Source: CAIWHR01 sp035541655 (lineage in GTDB: Bacteria > Pseudomonadota > Gammaproteobacteria > Burkholderiales > Casimicrobiaceae). Taken from it: a stretch of DNA of 64,000 nt. Both the position numbers and the translations under genes were made by a program. The stretch is from contig DATKMY010000168.1 of the NCBI GenBank assembly GCA_035541655.1, positions 1-64,000 of the forward strand, in the 5' to 3' direction. The notes under the pieces are model-generated. The model saw nothing but the letters and a program-made list of their open reading frames with translations. It had not been told where the DNA came from and ran no database searches. Each line of letters begins with the position of its first letter. Positions within the stretch are counted from its first letter, which is position 1. Below, piece after piece: positions 13,492 to 22,498 of this stretch.

Positions 13492-14256
13492 ATGAGCGCA
13501 CGTTCCGACCGCCGTCCGGCGCCGCAGGCTTCGAAGCCGCGCGCGCCGCGCTCGCGCAAGTCCGGCTTCGGCGGCACGCTGCTCGGGCTCTTCGTTGGTC
13601 TCGTGCTCGGACTCGCTCTCGCGGCGGGAGTCGCGTTCTATCTGATGAAGGGCTTCAATCCGTTTCAGTCCTCGACAGTGACTCGCGATTCCGCGCGCGA
13701 ACCGGGGAAGGAGACGACGAAGGCGGGACGCCCCGATGCGATTGCCCCCGAAAAGCCGCGCTTCGATTTCTACAAGATCCTCCCCGGCGTGGAAGAGCCG
13801 AAGATCCAGGGAAAGACCGGAGAGCGCGCGAGTTCCGACAAGTCCACTGCGGAGCGCGCGGTTGCGCCCGAGAAGGCCGACGCCAAGTCGCCGGCGAAGT
13901 CCGACCCACGCGCAGTGAGCAAGGCGGACGAGCGAGCGACAGGCTCGGCGCCGGCAGTGCCCGGGGCAACGGCCGCTGCCGCGCCTGCCGCTCCACCCGC
14001 GGACGCGAAGGCCAAGGGCGCGGCCGACCGCTTCTGGTTGCAGGCGGGTTCGTTTTCGAGCGAAGCGGATGCCGAAGATCTAAAGGCCCGGCTCGCGTTC
14101 GCCGGATGGGAAGCGTCGGTACAGTCCGCCACATTGCCGGACAAGAGTGTTCGCTACCGCGTGCGGCTTGGCCCTTATGACAACGCCGACGCGTTGCTGC
14201 GGATGAAGAGCGATCTCGCCGCCCGGGGCTTCGACGTCGCGGTGATCAAATTCTAG
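13492..14256 (+). CDS. SPOR-domain membrane protein (FtsN/DedD-like)
   Basis: The 254-residue protein has a short basic cytoplasmic N-terminus and one transmembrane helix at about 25-48 (LLGLFVGLVLGLALAAGVAFYL). A long Ala/Lys/Pro/Glu-rich, probably disordered, periplasmic linker follows, then a C-terminal SPOR domain at about 178-254 (FWLQAGSFSSEADAE to VAVIKF). SPOR domains bind denuded peptidoglycan at the septum, so a role in cell division is inferred. It follows argS by 25 bases and precedes dsbA by 102 bases, with a strong hairpin between. Confidence 0.88.
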   Translation: MSARSDRRPAPQASKPRAPRSRKSGFGGTLLGLFVGLVLGLALAAGVAFYLMKGFNPFQSSTVTRDSAREPGKETTKAGRPDAIAPEKPRFDFYKILPGVEEPKIQGKTGERASSDKSTAERAVAPEKADAKSPAKSDPRAVSKADERATGSAPAVPGATAAAAPAAPPADAKAKGAADRFWLQAGSFSSEADAEDLKARLAFAGWEASVQSATLPDKSVRYRVRLGPYDNADALLRMKSDLAARGFDVAVIKF

Positions 14257-14289
14257 AACGGCGCGCGGCATCTCGCGGCCGCGTAATCG

Positions 14290-14313
14290 CGCGGCACGGG
14301 AACTCGTGCCGCG
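14290..14313 (+). other. 9-bp hairpin between the SPOR gene and dsbA
   Basis: CGCGGCACG (14290-14298) and CGTGCCGCG (14305-14313) form a perfect 9-bp stem with a GGAACT hexaloop. No T-run follows, so it is not a standard intrinsic terminator. It could stabilise the 3' end of the argS-SPOR message or reduce read-through into dsbA. Confidence 0.5.
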
Positions 14314-14358
14314 GCCACCAGCCCAAGCGTTCTCAATCGTAGAGTGGAGACCCGTACC

Positions 14359-15012
14359 ATGCACCTGCTGCAAGCCCTAGCGCGCCGGCTGCTGCCTCTC
14401 GCGGCAGCCTTCATCGCGGCGATGTCGCTGACCGCGGCCGCCCAGTCGGTCGAGGAAGGCCGGGAATACCTTCGTCTGAAGAACCCGCAGCCCACGGAAA
14501 CGGGCAAGAAGATCGAGGTGATCGAGTTCTTCTCGTACGGTTGCCCCCACTGCGCCGATCTCGAGCCGATCCTCGAGAATTGGCTCAAGACGGGAATGCC
14601 GGCGGACGTGCAGTTTCGCCGCATACCGGTCATGTATCAGGATCGCTGGGTCCCGCTCGCGAAGATCTACTACACGCTCGAGGCGCTCGGCGAGGAGAGG
14701 CGCCTTTCGCCCGATGTCTTCACCGCGCTGCACAACAAGGGCGTGAGCCTGTGGCAGGACAAGACGTTCTTCGACTGGGCTGCGAGCCAGGGTCTCGACC
14801 GGAAGAAGGTCGAGGATATGTACAATTCGTTCGCAATCGCCGGCAAGGTGAACCGCGCGCGCGCCGCGGCGGGTACCTACCAAGTGCAGTCGGTCCCGAC
14901 TTTCATCGTCGATGGAAAGTTCGCGACTTACAAGGTCGCCTCGCATCAGGCGATGCCGGCCGCGCTCGACGCAATGATAGCGAAGGCTCGGGCGGAACGG
15001 CCGAAGGGCTGA
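14359..15012 (+). CDS. dsbA: Thiol:disulfide interchange protein DsbA
   Basis: This periplasmic oxidant introduces disulfides into exported proteins. A signal peptide (about residues 1-28, ending MSLTAAAQS) precedes a thioredoxin-fold domain with the active-site motif CPHC at Cys62-Cys65 (FFSYGCPHC) and the cis-Pro loop QSVPTFIVDG. The length is 217 aa. I chose the ATG at 14359 because GGAGA ends eight bases upstream; an in-frame GTG at 14344 would add five residues. A dehydrogenase gene follows after only ten bases. Confidence 0.94.
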   Translation: MHLLQALARRLLPLAAAFIAAMSLTAAAQSVEEGREYLRLKNPQPTETGKKIEVIEFFSYGCPHCADLEPILENWLKTGMPADVQFRRIPVMYQDRWVPLAKIYYTLEALGEERRLSPDVFTALHNKGVSLWQDKTFFDWAASQGLDRKKVEDMYNSFAIAGKVNRARAAAGTYQVQSVPTFIVDGKFATYKVASHQAMPAALDAMIAKARAERPKG

Positions 15013-15022
15013 AGCTGATCCG

Positions 15023-15853
15023 GTGACGACCGATCGCCACGGAGGCGCTGCACGAACGGCGAGCGCATCCGGTCCGGTCGGCACCGTGGCACGAAACGTC
15101 TTCATCACCGGGGCAAACAGCGGCATCGGCGCGGCGCTCGCACGCCACTACGCGGCGCGGGCGGCGAACGTCGGCTTGTTCGCGCGGCGCCCCGACGCTT
15201 TGGCGGCACTCGCGGCCGAGTTGCCCGCGCAGCAGTGCGCGACTTACGCGGGCGACGTCCGCGACCCGGCGGCGCTCGATCGTGCCGCGCGAGACTTCAT
15301 CGCGCGCTTCGGCGCGCCCGCGATCGTCGTCGCCAACGCCGGGGTGTCGCTCGGAGCCCTGACCGATCACCCCGAGGACCTGCCGGTATTCCGCACGGTG
15401 ATCGACACCAACGTCATCGGGATGGTCAACACGTTTGCGCCGTTCATCGCCGCGATGCGGGCTGCGGGCGGCGGGACGCTCGCGGGCATCGCGAGTGTTG
15501 CCGGATTTCGCGGGCTTGCCGGATCGGGCGCCTACTCGGCGTCGAAAGCGGCGGCGATCACATACCTCGAAAGCCTGCGCCTCGAGCTGCGGGATACGGG
15601 TATCGCCGTGGTCACCATTTGCCCCGGCTACATCGCGACGCCGATGACGGCGACCAATCCGTACCGGATGCCGTTCCTGCTCGATCTCGACAAGGCCGCC
15701 CGCCTGATCGCGCGCGCAATCGAGCGGCGCAAGCGCTTTTACGTGCTTCCGTGGCAGATGGCGATCGTTGGCTTCCTGCTGCGGCGCCTGCCGCGCCCGA
15801 TCTATGACGCGTTGCTCGCCCGCGCTCCGCGCAGGTTACGGCACGGAGGCTGA
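15023..15853 (+). CDS. Short-chain dehydrogenase/reductase (SDR)
   Basis: This is a classical SDR: the nucleotide-binding turn TGANSGIG, then NAG in VVANAGVS, a catalytic Ser in GIASVAG and the YSASK tetrad with Tyr and Lys. A short amphipathic or hydrophobic C-terminus (MAIVGFLLRRLPRPIYDALLARAP) may associate with membrane. The frame opens at a GTG at 15023 (276 aa). An in-frame GTG at 15086, just before ARNVFITG, would give the more usual N-terminus and may be the true start. The substrate cannot be told. It lies ten bases after dsbA. Confidence 0.85.
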   Translation: MTTDRHGGAARTASASGPVGTVARNVFITGANSGIGAALARHYAARAANVGLFARRPDALAALAAELPAQQCATYAGDVRDPAALDRAARDFIARFGAPAIVVANAGVSLGALTDHPEDLPVFRTVIDTNVIGMVNTFAPFIAAMRAAGGGTLAGIASVAGFRGLAGSGAYSASKAAAITYLESLRLELRDTGIAVVTICPGYIATPMTATNPYRMPFLLDLDKAARLIARAIERRKRFYVLPWQMAIVGFLLRRLPRPIYDALLARAPRRLRHGG

Positions 15854-15888
15854 GTCGCCGGTTCGCGCGCGGCTGATTGCAGGAGGTG

Positions 15889-15921
15889 AAGGGGCCCATG
15901 CGCGCGCACACGAGCCCCTTT
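15889..15921 (+). terminator. Possible terminator after the SDR gene
   Basis: AAGGGGC (15889-15895) pairs with GCCCCTT (15914-15920) across an 18-base loop and is followed by TCCC. It lies 35 bases after the SDR stop. The loop is long and the T-run poor, so this is only a candidate. Confidence 0.35.
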
Positions 15922-15951
15922 CCCTCCGGCAGCCACGAAGGCAGAAACGAA

Positions 15952-15973
15952 GAGGCCGCCCGCAGGCGGCCTC
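15952..15973 (-). terminator. Intrinsic terminator of the GDSL autotransporter
   Basis: GAGGCCGCC and GGCGGCCTC form a perfect 9-bp stem with a four-base CGCA loop. Read on the minus strand it is followed by TTCGTTTCT and lies 38 bases after the autotransporter stop codon. The design, including the loop, is the same as that of the terminator at 46661-46688. Confidence 0.7.
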
Positions 15974-16010
15974 CGACTGCCGAAGCGCGACGTCGTTTCG
16001 CGCCGCGAGC

Positions 16011-17846
16011 CTACAGCGGCACGCGGACGCCGACGGTGATCGCGTAGTAGTTGCCGTCGCCCTTGCCGGCCGTTGCCGAGCCGTAGACGAAGCCGGTGAC
16101 GCCGCCGAAGTCGGCGCTCGCGCCGAGGTTGAAGAGCGCGTAGTTGTTGTCGGGCTTCGCCGCCGGGATCGAATACCAGCCGCCGAGCGTTACCGACGAC
16201 GCACTGACGGAGCGGTCGCCGTTGAGCGACTCGTACTCCCAGCTCGCGCGCGCGAACGGCCGGATGCTGCCGATGTTGCCCGTCGCCTGCCAGCCCAGGC
16301 TCCACAGGAGCTGGTCGGGTTGCTGCTGGCCGAAGATGAGCGCCGTGCTGTCCGACCCGGTCTCCGCGTATTGCTTGACCGTCGTCTTCTGATACGCGAC
16401 GCGCGCCCACGGCCCGTGGAGGATGTCCTGCCACTGGAACCAGTAGCCGCCGAGCAGCCGCGCCGTGAATTCGTTGCCGCGCGTCTGGCCGGTCTCGGTG
16501 CGCATCAGCGCTCCGAGCGGAATGACGCGGTTGATGTCGGAGTAGTCGAGGGAGCCGCCGCCGACGGTCGCGCCGACATACCAGGGACCGTCACCGTAGC
16601 CGGCATAGATGGTGCCGACCGGCTGTTGCAGCTTGTACCCCCCTCCCGGTCCGCCGAACTCGCCCTTCTGATCGGCATAGCCGAACATCACGCCGACGAG
16701 GAACTTGTCGGAGAGCTTCATGTCGCCGCCGACGACGATCGTGTTCTGATGACCGGAGCTGTTGTCGGGCCCCGCGTTCATGTCGATGTTCCCGTAGTCG
16801 TACGCCGCCCAGGCTTCGAACTTGCCGCGCGGGCGCGGTCCGTTGAGGTTCGACCACATCCGTCCGTCGAGCGCGCGGAAGTTCGCTTCCTCGACAGCGA
16901 ACGGCGCCTGGCCCAGCGCAGCGATCTGCTGCGGAGCGACGATGAACGAATAGGCGTAGTCGGCCATGATCTGATGGCCGACGGTCGTCGGATGCACGTC
17001 GTTGGCCCACAGGTAGTTCTGCGGCACCGTAGCGTTGATGAGCGTGGAGGGCGTGCACTGATACACGAACTGCGTCGTGCATCCGGGGGTGGTCACGTTC
17101 GTCAACCCGAACGCTGCCGGCGATGCCAGGGCCTCGTTGAAAAGTGCGAACGTGTTGAGGCGAATCGCCTGCACGCCGGACGCGTCGAGCGTCGCGTTCA
17201 GCGTGCTGTTGTAGAGTGCGACGAGCTGGGAGATCTGCGCGGCTGCCCCGGAGCCGACGCCGAAGGGCGTTTTCCCTACGTCGGGGAGATTCCACACCAG
17301 GATGTATTTCGCGCCGGCCACGCCCAGTGTCGCGGTCAGGGTTCCGAGCGTCACCGCAGACTGTCCGAGTGCCGCCTGGACCTGGGCGGAAGTCGCCTGG
17401 CCGGCCTGCAGAAGTCCCAATTGGTAGAACAAGTCGTCGGCACCGCCCTGAATCGAATAGATCCCTCTCGGATCGAGCGGACCCTTCGCGAGGAACGTCT
17501 GCACCTGTGTCGCGATCGGCGTCGCGGATACGGTGGGCGGGACCGGCGGAATCCCGGGAGGTGTCGCGACCTGGGCACCGCCCTGCGCGTAGTTGGTACC
17601 GTTGGGCGTGTTCGAGGGATTGGCGGTGGTCCCCAGCTTGTTTGCGATGACGGTCGACCACACCGGGCCGGGATTCGTCGTAAACAAACCCTGTCCCGGC
17701 GGCACGACCGGCTTGTAATAGCCCGAGTCAGTCAGGCTGTCGCCGAAAAAGTAGGAGGAACTGAATTGAAATCCCCCCGCAGCGGCGGACGTGGACAATG
17801 CAACACCGACGGCGCCGGCGAGCAGGGCGCGCTTGAACTTCGGCAT
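16011..17846 (-). CDS. GDSL-family esterase/lipase autotransporter
   Basis: The 611-residue protein starts at the ATG at 17846, preceded by GAGGAG. A signal peptide (MPKFKRALLAGAVGVALSTSAAA) leads into an SGNH/GDSL hydrolase domain (about 25-330) with block I FFGDSLTDSG carrying the nucleophile Ser, an ISIQGGADD-like block (YSIQGGADDL), and block V DVHPTTVGHQ supplying Asp and His. The last 260 or so residues are a beta-barrel autotransporter domain rich in aromatic and Gly strands. The family (EstA-like) displays lipase activity on the cell surface. The frame continues upstream without a stop, but that part is Arg-rich and shadows the neighbouring promoter region. The last residue is Leu rather than Phe. 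Confidence 0.88.
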   Translation of the reverse strand: MPKFKRALLAGAVGVALSTSAAAGGFQFSSSYFFGDSLTDSGYYKPVVPPGQGLFTTNPGPVWSTVIANKLGTTANPSNTPNGTNYAQGGAQVATPPGIPPVPPTVSATPIATQVQTFLAKGPLDPRGIYSIQGGADDLFYQLGLLQAGQATSAQVQAALGQSAVTLGTLTATLGVAGAKYILVWNLPDVGKTPFGVGSGAAAQISQLVALYNSTLNATLDASGVQAIRLNTFALFNEALASPAAFGLTNVTTPGCTTQFVYQCTPSTLINATVPQNYLWANDVHPTTVGHQIMADYAYSFIVAPQQIAALGQAPFAVEEANFRALDGRMWSNLNGPRPRGKFEAWAAYDYGNIDMNAGPDNSSGHQNTIVVGGDMKLSDKFLVGVMFGYADQKGEFGGPGGGYKLQQPVGTIYAGYGDGPWYVGATVGGGSLDYSDINRVIPLGALMRTETGQTRGNEFTARLLGGYWFQWQDILHGPWARVAYQKTTVKQYAETGSDSTALIFGQQQPDQLLWSLGWQATGNIGSIRPFARASWEYESLNGDRSVSASSVTLGGWYSIPAAKPDNNYALFNLGASADFGGVTGFVYGSATAGKGDGNYYAITVGVRVPL

Positions 17847-18043
17847 ATAGGGCTCCTCGGGATGGGCGGGTGAGGAAAACCAGGAACGGCAGCGAGGGAT
17901 TCTAATCCAAATATCTGAGATCGCAGGTTGAAATGCGCGCCGAAGGCCAAGCCGGCATTGACAGTCTGTTGCGCGAAAGACGCGCACCGGTGAACGAGCG
18001 CCTGTCAGGTGGCGTCGTCGTTCGCGGGCAGGGGGCAGCTGCG

Positions 18044-20104
18044 ATGCGTTCGGCTTCGGCATTGCGCAACCGCGACGAGGCGCGCCTCGCAGCGCGATCC
18101 CTTCGGCTTGCGATCTTCGCCGCGCTGGTCGCGATGCTCGTGCTGGTGGGCGCATCGGTCGCGTACGCCGACGACGACCTGCCGGGACGCGTCGGGCGAA
18201 TCGCCGACTTCGGCGGGCAGCTCTATGTTTCCGCGCTGGATCGTGCGGACGAGTGGACATCGGTCGGCATCAACTATCCGGTCGCCTCCGGCGACAATCT
18301 CTGGGTGTCGAGCGACGGCCGCGCCGAGGTCGATTACGGCGGCGGCCAATTTCGACTCGCCGGCGACACGAGCGTCAATGTCTCGCGCCTCGACGACCAC
18401 CAGCTGACGCTTTTCGTCGCGAGGGGGCGGCTGATCGTTCGCGTCCGGGTTCTCGACACCGGGGACATCGCGCGGATCGACACGCCGAATACCCAGATCG
18501 AGCTGGCCCGACCGGGCCTCTACCGGATCGAGGTCGCACCGGACATCTCGACGACCAGGCTAGGCGTCCGCGAGGGCGAGGGCCTCGTCGCTCTCCGAAC
18601 AGGCGCGCAGCAGGTGCTTGCGGGTCAGATCGCAATCGTCTCCGGGACGGAGCCTCTGGCGGCAGACATGCGCAACGGCTTCGGAGCAGACGGCCTGGAC
18701 AGCTGGAGCGCCGATCGCGACCGCTACTATGAGAGAGCGCGCGCGGCGCCCTACGTGTCGCGGCAGATGGTCGGATTCGTCGACCTCGATCAGTACGGGA
18801 GCTGGGAGGACACCCCGGCGTACGGCGCGGTCTGGTACCCGACAGTCGTCGCACCCGATTGGGCGCCGTACGAGGATGGCTATTGGACGAACGTGGACGG
18901 ATGGGGTCTCACGTGGGTCGACTCGGCGCCATGGGGCTATGCGCCGTCGCATTACGGCCGCTGGGTGCGCGACAGGGGCCGCTGGGGCTGGTGCCCGGGC
19001 GGGTATATCGCGCGGCCGCGTTGGGCGCCCGCGCTCGTCGCGTGGTACGGCGGCGCAGGCTGGGGGATCCGTGCGAGCGGCGGCGCGCCGGTCTACGCCT
19101 GGGTACCGCTCGGCTGGGGCGACGCGTACACACCGTGGTGGCGCACTTGCTCGCAAGGCTGCTGGAACCGCTACAACAAGCCTTTCGGTGTCGACCCTGG
19201 CGCTCGCGCGGACCCGCGCCCGCGCTATTCGAACATTGACGTCCCGGGCGCGATGACGGCCGTCCCCGGCGCGACGCTCGTCGGGCGCACGCCTGTCAGT
19301 ACGACGCGGGTTCCCGTGCCTGCATTCCAACGCGCGTCGGCACCAGCACTCGCGACACCGCCGAGCGTGACGCCGCGCTCGTACGCGGGCCAGGTGTTCC
19401 GACCCGGCGAGCGCGGGACGCCGACTCCGGCATCGGCCGTCAGCTCGACAGCGCAGCGCACGGTCTTCCTCCCTCGCGGGCCACGGACGGCGTACGCAGA
19501 GCCGGCGGCTCCCGGCGCTGCAGGAGCGCGAGGGACGCCGGGTACGCCACTCTCTCAAACACCGACGCAGGTTCGGGCAGCGCCCCTCCCGGCCGGACCG
19601 GCGCAGGCCGGCGAAGCGATGCAGGCGAGTCGGCATCCGGCCCCGGCGTTGCCACCCGCATCCGGGCCGGCCCTGCGCGATCCGACGCTGCACAGTGGCG
19701 CCGCCGTTGCGCCAGGGACCGTAGTTGCGCCCATGCCATCGAGCACGCCTTACTCCAGTCGCGGCTCGTACGCGGCCTCGGTCCCGCTCCCGGCGACCGG
19801 GATAGCGCTGCCCCCGCCGGGGGTCACGGTCCCGCCGACGGGAAACGTGCTGCCACCACCGGGCATGAGCCTGCCGCCGACGGGGATCGTGCTACCGCCG
19901 GCGTCAGCGATGTTCCCATCGACGCGACCTGCCGTGCCAGCGGTTCCGGGTCAGCAGCCGGTGGTCGTCGTCGTTCCGGCGGGAGCCCCGGCGGTCGTCC
20001 CGCAAGGCGATCACGGTGCGGCGAGGGGCGCAGGCGCTGCCGACGGAGCACGCACCACGCAGGCTGGTGCCGCTCCCGCGACGGCGCCGGCTTCCCCGCG
20101 CTAG
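18044..20104 (+). CDS. Exported FecR-domain protein with Pro-rich C-terminus
   Basis: I chose the ATG at 18044, eight bases after GGGGGCAG. A signal peptide or anchor covers about residues 14-45 (LRLAIFAALVAMLVLVGASVAYA). A FecR domain follows (about 60-190; ASGDNLWVSSDGRAEVDYGG, then an iron-free beta region). The middle (about 240-390) is Trp/Tyr/Gly-rich (GYWTNVDGWGLTWVDSAPWGYAPSHYGRWV), like the DUF6600 proteins. The last 300 residues are low-complexity Pro/Ala/Thr, with imperfect repeats of PPTG and LPPPG near 585-625. No FecI sigma factor or receptor gene adjoins, so classical iron signalling is not indicated. The function is unknown; a cell-envelope structural or sensing role is a guess. 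Confidence 0.75.
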   Translation: MRSASALRNRDEARLAARSLRLAIFAALVAMLVLVGASVAYADDDLPGRVGRIADFGGQLYVSALDRADEWTSVGINYPVASGDNLWVSSDGRAEVDYGGGQFRLAGDTSVNVSRLDDHQLTLFVARGRLIVRVRVLDTGDIARIDTPNTQIELARPGLYRIEVAPDISTTRLGVREGEGLVALRTGAQQVLAGQIAIVSGTEPLAADMRNGFGADGLDSWSADRDRYYERARAAPYVSRQMVGFVDLDQYGSWEDTPAYGAVWYPTVVAPDWAPYEDGYWTNVDGWGLTWVDSAPWGYAPSHYGRWVRDRGRWGWCPGGYIARPRWAPALVAWYGGAGWGIRASGGAPVYAWVPLGWGDAYTPWWRTCSQGCWNRYNKPFGVDPGARADPRPRYSNIDVPGAMTAVPGATLVGRTPVSTTRVPVPAFQRASAPALATPPSVTPRSYAGQVFRPGERGTPTPASAVSSTAQRTVFLPRGPRTAYAEPAAPGAAGARGTPGTPLSQTPTQVRAAPLPAGPAQAGEAMQASRHPAPALPPASGPALRDPTLHSGAAVAPGTVVAPMPSSTPYSSRGSYAASVPLPATGIALPPPGVTVPPTGNVLPPPGMSLPPTGIVLPPASAMFPSTRPAVPAVPGQQPVVVVVPAGAPAVVPQGDHGAARGAGAADGARTTQAGAAPATAPASPR

Positions 20105-20129
20105 GGGAACCCGGCGCCCGCGACAGGCG

Positions 20130-20561
20130 TTAGTTCGCGAGCAGCGCGAGGCGCTTCCCGCCGTCGACGAGCTTCACGCGCTCGCCCTCCTTGACCGTCG
20201 GTTGATTCGAATAGGTGAAGGTCCGCATGTTGCCACTGTCCATCTTGAGCGAGACTTCCCAGTGGCCCTTCGTGTTCCTGTTCTGCTCGACCTTGTTGCC
20301 GACGTAGGCTCCGCCCGCTGCGCCGGCGACCGTGGCCACCGTCTTTCCGGTGCCGCCGCCGATCTGATGGCCGAGCACGCCGCCGAGCACGCCGCCCGCG
20401 ACCATGCCGACGCCCGACGTCTTGCCCTTCTCCTCGACGTAGCGGATCGACTGGACCTGGCCGCAGTCCTTGCACGTCGATTGCGCAAACCCGATCGACG
20501 CCGACGTGAGTGCGACCGCGGAGACGGCGATCGCTGCGAGCCTCGAAAGCAAGCGTGTCAT
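20130..20561 (-). CDS. Glycine-zipper 2TM-domain envelope protein
   Basis: The ATG at 20561 follows GGAGGG on the minus strand and gives 143 residues. A signal peptide (about 1-27, ending SIGFAQS) is followed by a CKDCG pair. Next comes a glycine zipper at about 48-90 (GMVAGGVLGGVLGHQIGGGTGKTVATVAGAAGGAYVG, two G-x3-G-rich helices) and a C-terminal beta-rich segment with TYSNQPTVKEGERVKL. The arrangement is that of SlyB/OmpA-linked glycine-zipper proteins of the envelope. It is 54 bases downstream of phaC on the same strand. Confidence 0.8.
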   Translation of the reverse strand: MTRLLSRLAAIAVSAVALTSASIGFAQSTCKDCGQVQSIRYVEEKGKTSGVGMVAGGVLGGVLGHQIGGGTGKTVATVAGAAGGAYVGNKVEQNRNTKGHWEVSLKMDSGNMRTFTYSNQPTVKEGERVKLVDGGKRLALLAN

Positions 20562-20615
20562 ATCTCGTGCCCTCCGTATCCCGATCATGCTGCGACTATA
20601 GCAAGGGCGCAGGGT

Positions 20616-22436
20616 TCACTTCCCGTCCGCGCGGATTCGGGCGTAGCTGCCCGGCGCCGGCTCGATCACCTTGAGCTTACCCTTTCCGGGAACGCGCGCG
20701 GCGACCTGCGGCCCGAGCTGGGGCGCGAGCCATGCCGCCCAATGCGTCCACCATGACCCGTCGTGCGGCTTGGCTCCTTTCAGCCATTCATCCGGCGATT
20801 CCGGCAGCTTGTCGTTCGTCCAGAACCCGTACTTGTTCGCCGCAGGCGGGTTGATCATTCCGGCGATGTGCCCGGAGCCCGAGAGCACGAAGCGCGACTT
20901 GCCGCCGACGACCTGCGGGCCCGCATACGTCGTCTTCCACGGCGCGATGTGATCCTCGATCGCGGAGACGAAATACGTGGGGACCGTGACCTTCGAGAGG
21001 TCGATCGGCACGCCGTTCAACGTGATGCCGCCGGGCACGCGCAACAGGTTCCGCATGTACATGTTGCGCAGGTAGAAGCTGTGCATCGTCGCCGGCATCC
21101 TTGTGGCGTCCGAGTTCCAGTGCAGCAGATCGAACGGGAACGGGTCGCGGCCGAGCAGGTAGTTGTTGATGACGAAGGACCAGATCAGGTCGTTCGCGCG
21201 CAGCATGTTGAACGTGTTGGCCATCTCGCTGCCCTCGAGATAGCCGCGCTCGTTCATCTTGCGCTCGAGCGAGGCGACCTGGTCCTCGTCGATGAACACC
21301 TCGAGCTCGCCCGACTTCGTGAAGTCGACCAGGGACGTCATGAACGTGCCGCTCGCGATCCGGCGGTCCTTCGTCGCCGCCATGTATCCGAGCGTGGCCG
21401 CGAGCAGCGTCCCGCCGAGGCAATAACCCAGCGCGTTGACTTCCCTCTCGCCGGTCGCCTTCTCGATCGCCGACAGGGCGGCAAGCGTGCCTTCGGTGAG
21501 GTAATCCTGGAAGTCCTTGTCGGCGAGCTTCTCGTCGGGGTTCACCCAAGAGATGACGAACACCGTCATTCCCTGATCGGTCGCCCACTTGACGAAGGAG
21601 TTCTTCTCGCGCAGGTCGAGGATGTAGTACTTGTTGATCCACGGCGGGATCACGAGCAGCGGCCGCTTCGCGACCTTCGCGGTCGTCGGCTCGTACTGGA
21701 TCAGCTGATGCAGGGCGTTCTGGAACACGACCTTCCCCGGCGTGGTCGCGATGTTGACTCCGAGCTCGAACGCCTTGGGATCGGTCATCGAGATCTTGAG
21801 CCGCCCCTGGCCCCGCTCGATGTCGTCGAGCAGGTTGTTCAGCCCCCTGACGAGGTTCTGCCCGCCGGTGGCGATCGTTTCGCGGAACACCTCCGGGTTG
21901 GTGAGCGCGAAGTTCGACGGCGCGAGCGCGTCGATGTACTGGCGCGTGAAGAAGTCGACCTTCTTCTTCGTGCCGTCGTCGAGGCCTTCTACGTTGGCGA
22001 CTGCGTCGTGCAGCCAGCGCGCCGTGATGAGATAGCTCTGCTTGATGTAGTCGAACAGGAAATGCGCTTCCCAGTCCTCGTGGCGGAAGCGCTTGTCGCC
22101 CTTCGTGGGCTCGGCGACCGGGTCCGGGGCGCCACCCAGGATCTTGGCCGTCGACGCCTGCCACAGGCTCATGTATTCCCACCACAGGTTCATCTGCGCT
22201 TCGGCCATCCGGTAAGGGTTCGCCATCATCTTCGCGGCGAGCTCCATGAAGGCCTTGCCGATCCCGAGCTGGTCGGTGACGAGCGCCGGCGCCGACCCCG
22301 CCTGGCGGGCTGCGAATTCACCGATGACCTTCGCGCCTTTCTCCGCGGCGGTGCGCAGGGACTCGGCCAGCGCAACCGGGTCGTACGAGGGCTTCGAGGG
22401 GGCTTCCTTGTCGGCGGTCTTGGCGGGTGACGACAT
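20616..22436 (-). CDS. phaC: Class I polyhydroxyalkanoate synthase
   Basis: PhaC polymerises (R)-3-hydroxyacyl-CoA into storage polyester at the granule surface. The 606-residue protein has the PhaC N-terminal region (about 80-260) and an alpha/beta-hydrolase core with the lipase-like box GYCLGG, where Cys339 is the nucleophile. The Asp of the VSAIEDHIAPW segment and the His of GSGHIAGMINPP probably complete the triad. The size and N-terminus are of class I (Cupriavidus type). No phaA, phaB, phasin or phaR gene adjoins; the thiolase at 25567 is transcribed away from it. The start is ATG at 22436, 62 bases after the upstream hydrolase gene. Confidence 0.95.
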   Translation of the reverse strand: MSSPAKTADKEAPSKPSYDPVALAESLRTAAEKGAKVIGEFAARQAGSAPALVTDQLGIGKAFMELAAKMMANPYRMAEAQMNLWWEYMSLWQASTAKILGGAPDPVAEPTKGDKRFRHEDWEAHFLFDYIKQSYLITARWLHDAVANVEGLDDGTKKKVDFFTRQYIDALAPSNFALTNPEVFRETIATGGQNLVRGLNNLLDDIERGQGRLKISMTDPKAFELGVNIATTPGKVVFQNALHQLIQYEPTTAKVAKRPLLVIPPWINKYYILDLREKNSFVKWATDQGMTVFVISWVNPDEKLADKDFQDYLTEGTLAALSAIEKATGEREVNALGYCLGGTLLAATLGYMAATKDRRIASGTFMTSLVDFTKSGELEVFIDEDQVASLERKMNERGYLEGSEMANTFNMLRANDLIWSFVINNYLLGRDPFPFDLLHWNSDATRMPATMHSFYLRNMYMRNLLRVPGGITLNGVPIDLSKVTVPTYFVSAIEDHIAPWKTTYAGPQVVGGKSRFVLSGSGHIAGMINPPAANKYGFWTNDKLPESPDEWLKGAKPHDGSWWTHWAAWLAPQLGPQVAARVPGKGKLKVIEPAPGSYARIRADGK

Positions 22437-22498
22437 GATTTGGCTCTTTCGTGCGGAGTCGGGATGGGTGTTTGTGCGGGCGAGCGAGGGCCTGCGGG

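Noticed and set aside
15768..17873. 701-codon plus-strand open frame opposite the GDSL autotransporter
   Set aside because: No motifs and Arg/Asp/Val-rich content; the minus-strand autotransporter has signal peptide, GDSL block and ribosome site.
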